DNA from: Aplectana chamaeleonis
Lineage: Eukaryota; Nematoda; Chromadorea; Rhabditida; Cosmocercidae
Length of the DNA stretch: 64,000 nucleotides
Assembly: GCA_029168955.1 (NCBI GenBank)
Contig: JAPDOI010000703.1
Location: forward strand, 132,001 to 196,000
Reading direction: 5' to 3'
Positions 56,795 through 64,000 of this stretch are shown in pieces. Each line of letters starts with the position of its first letter. The stretch's first letter is position 1. The position numbers were made by a program, and so were the translations under genes. Below the pieces are notes generated by a model that searched no databases, had not been told where the DNA came from, and saw only the letters and a list, made by a program, of their open reading frames with translations.

Positions 56795-57437
56795 CTTCAA
56801 CCATGTCAGCAGAGACCATGTCCTCAATTTTGCCCTCAGTGGCTTCACTTATGAAGTTGTCGATATGCTGTAATATTTGAACATAAGGCGGAGAATTCGA
56901 AGCAGACAAATAAAAACGACCTCAGCTGTCTCTTCTGATTGAAGGAAATCGAGGGTCTTCACTTTTGCACCATAATCTTCCGTTATTCTTTTCTTGTAGG
57001 CCTCCGCAATTTGGTATTGTTTGCTACGAAAAAAATCAATGAGCCACTTGGCAAGATTTCAAATGCTGGAAGGATATATTAAGGGAAGCATACTTCAAGA
57101 AAAAGCCATTTGCTATCCTGCTCTTTGTTCCGTTTTTTGCGTTCTGGATTTCATGTGATAGTTTTGAGTAGTAGTGAACAATTGCTTCGTCTGATTCGCC
57201 TGAAAGGGCGAAAAAATGCTTTTTTTCTCTGTATCGAAACTTGAACAGACTATGAACATTCATTTCTACAACTTTCGAGATAACAGCATCTATCTGCGCC
57301 TTGGTTTTCCCTTTTGCACCAGCTCGAACCATCGCTAAGGCGAAAATCACGGAAACTGGAGAAACGACAAGCGATTCGTTCACCGGAGCATAACGGAGCA
57401 TGCTCAGACCGAAATCCGTTTCCATTGTTAAAAACAT
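56795..57437 (-). CDS. Serpin C exons 1-4
   Basis: Exon 1 encodes MFLTMETDFGLSMLRYAP and the LVVSPVSVIFALAMVRAGA core. Exon 2 (57199-57094) encodes ESDEAIVHYYSKLSHEIQ and ends SRIANGFFL. Exon 3 (57023-56921) encodes QYQIAEAYKKRITEDYGAKV, and exon 4 (56867-56795) HIDNFISEATEGKIEDMV. Reading through intron 1 (57271-57200) adds 24 residues without a stop, starting VVEMNVHSLFKF. This may be the real product if the damaged donor is not used. Confidence 0.8.
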
Positions 57438-58415
57438 TCTGGAAACTGAACTTCAGAAGTGCCTCAGAAGACATATAGACGCACCACTTACTAAGTCGAT
57501 GTCTCGTCTGAATCGAATAAGTCGCAGAAGTTATTCTTACCAATGAAGTCGTCTTACAAGAACATCCTAGCGCACAAAATTCCAGCATGAGAAGTGAGAA
57601 AATATCTACCTTTTCATTTCAAACTATGAAATGGGCTGTTTCGAAAGCACAGAAGCACCTCTACAAGCGGGTGTTGTGTAAATAAAGATCGGGGGGCGGT
57701 CATTTGGCACCCGCAAGATGGATGTCGAAGAATCTCATACCCAGGTAGGACGGCCCCCCATGGTTATCACGTTTTCTACGAAAAGCCTGGGGTGCCTAGC
57801 AGTAGATATTGGGGATGTAGTGCATTGGGCCCTTGAGCGTTTGAGCCGGTCGAAGCAGTGAAGCTTACCGGGCTTATCATCTCAATTATACTTATTACTG
57901 TTTTTTTTGCCATGACCGACCGCTCCGCTGCTTGCTCCGCCCGGACTCATTTGAGCAAGCTACGCTTTATGTGACTGTTCACTGATAAAGAGCTAGTTAT
58001 TTCGCTGCTGAGCTGTGACTGATTCGTGGTCAACCAACCGCCAAGAGTGCGTGGATAACTCATGTTAAAAGACAGGATTACTACCACCCCTGTTTGGTTC
58101 TCAGGGCAAAGCTGTTGACACCGTTTTTGTATACCTTGCTGAATGATCCGTACAATTACTTTGCCAACAACTGATGACAAAGTGGTTCCACTCTAGCCCT
58201 TGCAATCGCAGCTGTCTTAGAATGTTCGCCTAGTGCATGAATTTCGCTCTTCATCATTCATTGCAAACGAGGCCCTCGTCAGGGGCAAAAACTCGTCCAT
58301 TCGCCACTATTTCATTTTTAGAAATACACGCCAACAACAAACAATCTTCCAATGTCGCGAAATTTGATATTTTTTTCCTAAGCACGCTTAGGTAATGTAT
58401 AATTGAGCGTGAGCC
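57438..58415. other. Region upstream of serpin C; no gene seen
   Basis: It holds the presumed promoter of serpin C, although no clear core element was recognised. A shortened relative of the TTTGAGCCGGTCGAA MITE family lies at about 57835-57960. The small ORFs here lack motifs. Confidence 0.4.
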
Positions 58416-58537
58416 AGAATGGATTGTGAACTTTTGTTCGCGGCATGCCTCCATAAAATTAACAAGAAAAAAGCATTGGGAGGAGCATGGTATGAAATCA
58501 AAGTGTCAAAGAGAAACAACTGTATGAAAATAGAAAC

Positions 58538-58900
58538 ATGCGCAGGCGCGAGATTGCCGTCCACGTTAATATTTATTCGGAGTGGATGGACGAGAACAAA
58601 AATAAATCCGGCTTGTTTATTTCCGCTGATTCGCTATTCAAGTGGAATGTTCAGAAACCAAAAAGTCAGCTCAAACGACTGTCGCTTTCAGTAGCACGGA
58701 TGGATCGCTACTCCAAATTCTATGAATTTCGTCCAGTAATTCGTGAATCAGATTCGCACAGAAGCAAATGGCATTGTATCATACGAAAAACTTATAAATC
58801 TACACAAATATTTTTTTCGAAGAAAACTTTGTTCTTAGTCTTGCCCACAGCAGTAGGATTGTTAGCAGCTTTTTTGCTTTTCTGCACTTTACCTTCATGA
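58538..58900 (+). CDS. Unrecognised 120-residue ORF with C-terminal hydrophobic segment
   Basis: The frame starts MRRREIAVHVNIYSEWMDEN, is rich in Lys, Ser and Arg, and ends with TLFLVLPTAVGLLAAFLLFC, a plausible tail-anchor membrane helix followed by a short TLPS end. It matches no family I know and no repeat seen here. An unspliced reading is unusual for this genome, so it may be a last exon or chance. Confidence 0.25.
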   Translation: MRRREIAVHVNIYSEWMDENKNKSGLFISADSLFKWNVQKPKSQLKRLSLSVARMDRYSKFYEFRPVIRESDSHRSKWHCIIRKTYKSTQIFFSKKTLFLVLPTAVGLLAAFLLFCTLPS

Positions 58901-59249
58901 CTGTAATCCAAGTCTGGCCATAACTGGAACTGACGGAACAAAATTTTCTGTCAGCTAGGAGTATAGTAGAGAAAGCTGGCTAACCGTGGGAGAAGCTCTG
59001 TACAGAAAAACTGCAAACTGTTTTCCCGATGTTTTTAGCCACAGGTGATCGCGGTAGTTGAGCCAAGAAGTTTTGCTCCTGACTGCAAAAAAGCCTATAA
59101 CTGCGAGATTCAATTGTTGAAAGTGCAGTTGTTAATGTCAAAGAATAATTGACCGTCATTCTAGTGCAGCGTCCGCAGCTAGCTCAAATGGTGCTGGGGA
59201 CTTTCGTCGTCACAGTTTATCGTTACCAATGCAGCTGGTACAACCGGCC

Positions 59250-59618
59250 TGCTGCTGAAGGTCAGGGAGCCGCTCCGCGTTCTATGCGCGCAGAGTTGAG
59301 CCACGGGACGGCCCCGAAGTGCATGGCGTATATTGGTGTGTCGCGGACGTAAATGCACTTCCTGCAGCAAACTCTACGCCTAGCGGCATTAACTTGCCAT
59401 CCCAGTTGCTTACTGGCACTTTTTTTATCATCCCGTGGATCTCAGTAATTAGAAGAACGCGGGTGGGATTACACAGAATGCGCGCGGAGAGTTCGCGGTG
59501 CAAGGGGCATTTATGTCCACGATACGACAGTAAACGCCACGCACTTCGGGGCCGTCCCGTGGCTCGACGCTTTGCGCATGGGACGCGAAGCGGCTTTCTG
59601 ACCCTCTTCGCAGCGTTC
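59250..59618. repeat. Foldback element of about 370 bp
   Basis: The arm 59252-59357 (GGGACGGCCCCGAAGTGCAT) is inverted at 59507-59616 (CACTTCGGGGCCGTCCC). The two arms yield similar peptides on opposite strands. It interrupts the TTAA-family sequence that continues to 60012. Confidence 0.75.
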
Positions 59619-59639
59619 ATGCTCTCCACCCCAGGAGAA

Positions 59640-60012
59640 CACGAAATCCTAACTCTCACCCAGCCACTTTACTCTCACAGTAACTGTTCAGTTTCACATT
59701 GAAATCCTTTGTGAAACCACCTTTGAAAATTCTCTACTCTCTGTTGCTCCGTAATTTCCTTCAGACCCTAACTAAGGCTGTTTAACCTGAAATATTCTCC
59801 TACTCTCGATTGACCCATATTTTCACCGGTGACAATCAAGAAGAACATGTTCATCCAACCGTACAACTTGTCCATGTCATAGAACAATGTCACTGAAATG
59901 AGACGCTTTGGAGCGTTTAGCGCCGTTTTTTCGCAATTTAGGTAACACTTGGTGGCCAACGCATTGTTTGAAGTGAAAAACTCGAGCACGAAAATCATCG
60001 TGCACACTGCCT
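59640..60012. mobile_element. TTAA-family element, truncated, inverse of 35891-36374
   Basis: The right end CATCGTGCACACTGCCT precedes TTAA (60013-60016). The body matches 35891-36374 in inverse orientation (GGTAACACTTGGTGGCCAAC and GAACATGTTCATCCAAC). The left end is lost next to the foldback element. Confidence 0.65.
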
Positions 60013-60667
60013 TTAAGCGTGACGTGATAGAACTGCACATGTACAACTACTCGCTGCTGAGTTTTAAGTTATTCAGTTAGAAGTGAACATAGAAGAATGG
60101 AGAACGGATTTCTGCACAGTGAAACTGCCGCAATGGCTGACTGCATCCAACTTAGACATTTGCAGATGTCTTACGCCGGAGTCAACGCCTCTTATCGACA
60201 AGTGCCGGACGATCAGCGAACTTTTGGAGTAGCGTTCCGATCTGCGTTTTGCTCGGGGAAAACGGGACATGCTCACTATACATTCCATCCGATGGCCAAA
60301 ATCGCGTCGGATCGGCTTTTCGGATATTGCCGATCTCGCAAAACCGACTCATCCGATAAAACGGATACTGGCCCAAACGAGAATTTCGGATAACGGATTT
60401 TATCCGAAACGAGAATTATTGACCGGGTCGGTTATCGGATATCCGACCTGTTGAAATCGGGTCCACCGGATAATTCGGATGAAAAAACGGATAAGAAAAA
60501 TTTTCAGTAGAACCGAAGAGTCATATCCGTGTATTCAAGCAAATACAATTCTAAAACCAATTGTAATCTTCCTATATTATTCGTAGAAACAAACGAACCA
60601 CCGGTTTTGGGAAACTTTAAAGCAATAGTTGACATGAGCAGTTGAACCGGTACTAGCAAACCCTCAA

Positions 60668-60797
60668 GGCTTGAATTCACGAAACGATAACCACGTTTTA
60701 GCCATGGTTTGAGGCCGATCGATTTGCACACGACGTGCGTAGCCATCGCTACGCTAGCCATGGTTGAAACGTGGTTAGCGTTTTGTGAATTCCACCC
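60668..60797. repeat. Foldback repeat of 130 bp
   Basis: GAATTCACGAAACGATAACC with CACGTTTTAGCCATGGTTTG pairs with AGCCATGGTTGAAACGTGG and TTTTGTGAATTC. It is imperfect but continuous. Confidence 0.65.
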
Positions 60798-60919
60798 CAG
60801 ATTGGAAAAAAATTACAACAAACTATCGTGGTGACCATAAAACAAGACATATTTGGAGATCTTGGACTGATATGGTTGCTTTAATCGTACAGCGCATTTG
60901 AAGACACGCGTTCAGTCGA

Positions 60920-61366
60920 CTATTTCGGTGTCGTCTTCCGACACATCTTCCTCTCCGAAAGTAGATCGTCACTATCCAAGTCAGCTTCATCATAATCGGA
61001 TTTGAGCTCACTTCGCCCACACTTCTCGACGCCTACATGCTGGTGCAGAGAACATTTCGAGGTCTGACGTTTGGAAAGTAATGGAGCGCAGCGAATCCTG
61101 GGCAAAAAAATATTTGGGAATGCATTCCTCGCAACGGAGTCGGTCGCGGCACGCCGCTGCTCGCGCAGGAATTTAACAGTGGAAACCAGAAACCTTCCGA
61201 GGTAACCAAAATGAGGCGTAAGTAAAATGTTCTGACCGTACACAGCACGAAACATAGAAACGTTCGAGCACAAGCTCCAGGAATTATTTCGGCTGCTTTT
61301 TTCAATGTTAGCGTTCGGAAAGAAGCAGTTAACTTCACAATACCCAGAGTTTCCCTCCCATTTCAA
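60920..61366 (-). CDS. Unrecognised 148-residue ORF
   Basis: The longest open frame of this stretch reads MKWEGNSGYCEVNCFFPN... and ends in an acidic, Ser-rich part (DYDEADLDSDDLLSERKM). I recognise no domain. It lies inside the TATACATTCC element, so if it is real it would be that element's gene; its acidic patch is not diagnostic. Confidence 0.2.
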   Translation of the reverse strand: MKWEGNSGYCEVNCFFPNANIEKSSRNNSWSLCSNVSMFRAVYGQNILLTPHFGYLGRFLVSTVKFLREQRRAATDSVARNAFPNIFLPRIRCAPLLSKRQTSKCSLHQHVGVEKCGRSELKSDYDEADLDSDDLLSERKMCRKTTPK

Positions 61367-61624
61367 AATAAGAATAGTAACTGACCCAGAGGTTTGGTAT
61401 TCTATATGACATTCTATACAGAATTGTTTTGGTATAAGTGGGCTTATTTGACAGACATACGACTACCTAAGATAGCGGCGGTTACGAGTGCTCATAGAAT
61501 CGTGACGAAGGATGTTAGCTTCGGTTCTCCGCCAATGAATGGAAGATTGAGATTTGGACAAACTCAAATACAGGTGTAAAACATCCTTCCTAGATCCCTC
61601 TCTACGTTTCCACGAGAACACACG

Positions 61625-62140
61625 TAAGTATACGTGCTGCTGCAGCCAATTCACGCAACAACATTCTGCGTGCACTTGCTGGCATTGCCTGGGGCAGCAC
61701 AAAGGTAGTTCTGCGTAAAACGTATAGAGCCATGGTACTGCATGCTTCAGAACCTCCGCGCACTCGCGTAGAGGACTACAGATGGCTGAGCGTACACGTT
61801 TCTTGACACAATAGTTGTCTGCTGCTCAGCTCAATCCCATATATGGCGGTGTGCCTCTGAGTCGATTTTAGTGAAGCTGACCTGCCAAGGCGTACTCGAA
61901 CCATCCTAGCAGGTCTTCGATGCCGTCATTCTACCTACGTCAAAGCCTACGCACAGAGAATTGACTAGTCAGTCTTCGATAAATGCACTGATTGTCAACG
62001 CGTTGGACGTGATCCATTGCATCTATTTTCGTGTCCGGTTAGACCTACAACCCTGTCTGCTCAAGATTTACGGTACAAGCCGTGTGAGGTCAATCACAGG
62101 CGCACATCATCGTCATTTGCGTCTGCGTCGTGCACGTTGA
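61625..62140 (+). pseudogene. Decayed CR1/Jockey-like LINE, C-terminal part
   Basis: Translation gives AAANSRNNILRALAGIAWGS with KTYRAMVLHASEP, the usual thumb segment of these reverse transcriptases. Further on come TILAGLRCRHSTYVKAYAQR, a stop, then CTDCQRVGRDPLHLFSCPVR followed by PTTLSAQDLRYKP. The last part is the C-x2-C...H...C zinc motif that closes many CR1/Jockey-like proteins. Frames change between pieces, so the copy is inactive. It is a different lineage from the RTE elements. Confidence 0.65.
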
Positions 62141-62310
62141 CGTAGATTGATTTCGAATCCCGTACAAGGCTGAAACAGTGGGTCAGGAATTACATTCAGT
62201 GCGCGATTGCTGAATGCTGCCGAGATGTCGTACGTTCGTGCCGTGGCAGTGTAGAGGAAAGAAGACCGCCTCCGTGCAAACCGACATCAACCCCTCCGAG
62301 AAGAGGGTTT

Positions 62311-62520
62311 TTGTCGTGGGAGAGTTGCTGGTCGGCCGCAGCTCTCCTGAGGATTTTACTACAAAGGGCCGGCGTCGAGAGGAACCCAGGTCCAACGCAG
62401 AAGTATCCATGTGCCACCTGCAGCAAGGATGTTACCTGGAATAAAACAAGTGTCCAGTGCTTCGAATGCCAAGGGTGGGTGTATCTCTCTAGTTCGGGCC
62501 TCAGTTCTGTGAGGCATCAT
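62311..62520 (+). pseudogene. LINE 5' segment: 2A-like motif plus PHD-like zinc finger
   Basis: LLQRAGVERNPGPTQKYPCA resembles the 2A translational-recoding motif, with Gly where the consensus has Asp before V/I-E-x-N-P-G-P. It is followed directly by CATCSKDVTWNKTSVQCFEC and QGWVYLSSSGLSS, a PHD-type finger that has lost the expected His (Tyr) and Cys (Ser). This arrangement is known from N-termini of APE-type non-LTR elements. The frame then runs into TCGGAT-rich repeat sequence. Confidence 0.6.
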
Positions 62521-62559
62521 GACTCAAACGCAAATCGAACGCAATTCTATACGGTTTTA

Positions 62560-62860
62560 TCTGAAATTTTCCGAATTTCATTGGAAATTAACCGAATTTC
62601 AACCGAAATTATCCGATTTTCATCCGGTTTCGATCCGATTGATTATCTGTTTTCAAACGTTTTTCTATTCGATTATCCGGTTTTCTGATCGGATCCTTCG
62701 ATTTTCACATTTTCGGATATCGGATATTTCGGATATCGTGTTTTTCGTTTGATCGGATTTCGGATCAATCCGAAATCGCCATTTTGACGTCGGATCTGAT
62801 TTCGGATAATTATCCGATCGGATTATCCGACCCGGATATCCGAAACCGACTACGTCGGAT
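62560..62860. repeat. ATCCGA/TCGGAT-rich subterminal repeat
   Basis: Words CCGAATTTC, TATCCGATTTT, TCGGATATTTCGGATATC and GATTATCCGA recur in both orientations. The same vocabulary fills 60300-60500 at the other end of the putative element. Confidence 0.65.
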
Positions 62861-63449
62861 GGAATGTATAATGCGCACCGTTCGATCCAATGCTGGTCCA
62901 GATTTGCGGCGTAGAATTGTTCGCGGTGGCTGCAGGCATCATGTAAACAGCTCATTGCACGACAGGATTTGGCGTTGCCTCTGACGCCAATGTTATCGAT
63001 TTGATTGCAGCGCTGGCCATCCTCTTTTCTCACCTATCGATCTCCTATCCTTTCGTTATTTTATCCATTTCTTACCAATAATAGCTCAGAACAAGAACAA
63101 CCGCGTTCGCAGTACGTTTTGAGAGCGTAACTAATAACTGAAATAGCGTCCCAATATCAAATTGGATTGAAAAGAAGTTATTGCAAAACGCTAATTCATT
63201 TCTATTTACGACTACAGTATAGGAAAGCAGATTATATGTTCGAATACCATAACTAACCATGAAATAGATCATCGGCTCAATGTTCTCTATGTTTGTGCAA
63301 TTTGAAGGCAGACTTCGATTTTTTTTCGAAATAGTTTCGCAGGTAAACTCTCACGGATTACGAAACAAGAGCTGCGGACTTGAATTTTCAATCCTTCTCA
63401 AAAAGAATATCTTTTCCTATGGATTGCGAAAGAGTCTTATTCAGATGCT

Positions 63450-63557
63450 CGTAGCCTAGCTCCCTCGTTTAAGCCTGCCGAAGTAAGGCTTATTGGGCTT
63501 ATCATGGCAAAATCTCCGCCCAGACTCATCCGACAAAGCTAGGCTTCAGGCTACTGT
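63450..63557. mobile_element. Short relative of the TTTGAGCCGGTCGAA MITE
   Basis: GTAGCCTAGCTCCCTCG opens and AAGCTAGGCTTCAGGCTA closes a unit of about 105 bp with AAGTAAGGCTTATTGGGCTT inside. It is similar to the end of 33301-33675 (AATAAGGCTTATCGGGCTTA on the complementary strand). Confidence 0.55.
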
Positions 63558-64000
63558 TAGAGTTGGTTGAGAAAATCGCCGTAGCTAGCCCGTTCGATAC
63601 ATATGAAAAACATGGACGATGGAGGTTGCAAACAACACCCGGTATATCCACCCTGAACTCCGTTCCGGCATTCCCGGCGCGAAAAACTGCATTTCGGGCG
63701 ACCCCGACACTCGAAAATCGGGGTCAGATAGTCGCCAGTAAACCTACAAGGGAACATTCGGCTGCTGTGGACCCGCGGGGCCACAAAAGCTGTGACCCCG
63801 TTGGACAGATTCGCGTCTTAGGGAGTTTCGCTAAAGAGCACCGTTTCTTCTGCGCGCGCACCCGTTTTTCTACTACCTTGAAGACTGTTTCATGCAATAT
63901 CGCCGAGTAAAGTTGTACAACTGCATCAGTGACGGCACTCTTTCGGATAAGACGACTCACTTGTAAAATTCATCCCCATAATTGTTCATCTTACTGGAGT
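63558..64000. other. Right edge; no gene assigned
   Basis: The open frame 63563-63910 overlaps another on the minus strand and neither shows known motifs. The sequence is less repetitive than its surroundings. A gene continuing beyond the edge cannot be excluded. Confidence 0.3.

Larger units (their letters stand above)
52293..57437 (-). pseudogene. Serpin C, nine exons, in-frame stop in exon 5
   Basis: Third serpin paralogue. Exons: 57437-57272, 57199-57094, 57023-56921, 56867-56795, 53967-53852, 53756-53635, 53573-53489, 52672-52511 and 52451-52293, about 363 codons. Two lesions are visible. In exon 5 a TAA at 53914-53912 follows EWDY, where a Lys codon is expected. At the end of exon 1 the expected G|GT donor reads G|TT at 57272-57270, so splicing at the ancestral position is not possible; retaining the 72-nt first intron keeps the frame. 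Intron 4 carries a 1.48-kb CTCAGACA element and intron 7 a TTAA element. The reactive loop and C-terminus are intact, so loss may be recent, or the stop may be a sequence error. ATG follows TTTCCAG|A. Confidence 0.8.
60277..62870. mobile_element. Possible 2.6-kb element with TATACATTCCATCCGA ends
   Basis: TATACATTCCATCCGA (60277-60292) is exactly inverted at 62855-62870. Both subterminal regions are rich in TCGGAT/ATCCGA words (60300-60500 and 62560-62850). The interior holds LINE remnants. It could be one element with internal insertions or two solitary ends. Confidence 0.5.

Overview
The window looks like part of a parasitic clade V nematode chromosome, most likely a hookworm-type strongylid. 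The evidence is short nematode-style introns with TTTCAG-like acceptors, nematode-type serpins without a signal peptide, an RTE-type retrotransposon, a mariner fragment that resembles hookworm elements, and very dense small inverted-repeat transposons. There is no bacterial gene organisation. I saw no convincing tRNA or rRNA gene.

The only recognisable host genes are three paralogous serpins in tandem on the minus strand: A (12224-18077, 3' exons not found in the window), B (26159-39780) and C (52293-57437). Their exons match almost to the base (166/106/103/73/116/122/85/162/159 nt, same phases), so they came from duplication of one nine-exon gene. B and C keep complete reactive-centre loops with different predicted P1 residues (Tyr in B, Arg in C), suggesting different protease targets. 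As written, B has a one-base insertion and C an in-frame stop, a few bases apart at the same place in exon 5. C also lacks the expected first donor site.

Almost everything else is mobile DNA. (1) 0.1-10.4 kb is best read as one decayed RTE copy broken up by at least four DNA-element insertions. (2) A fuller but dead RTE (26.8-30.6 kb) sits in intron 7 of serpin B and itself carries a small TTAA element inside its reading frame. (3) At least 14 short elements flanked by TTAA, with ends beginning AGG (mostly AGGCA), are scattered through the window, including a head-to-tail array of three at 22.8-25.6 kb whose first member holds nested insertions. (4) A Tc1-like transposon (50473-52061) with doubled terminal repeats, a mariner fragment (32.9 kb), a family with CTCAGACA termini (0.7-7.6, 36.7 and 54.7-56.2 kb), an hAT-like element (7658-8644), several foldback families, and remnants of a second LINE class with a 2A-like/PHD segment (61.6-62.5 kb).

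The serpins presumably act as protease inhibitors. The mobile elements mainly explain intron size differences between paralogues: intron 7 is about 10.7 kb in B and 0.8 kb in C, and intron 4 is 4.8 kb in A, 1.4 kb in B and 2.8 kb in C. All boundaries were read by eye.
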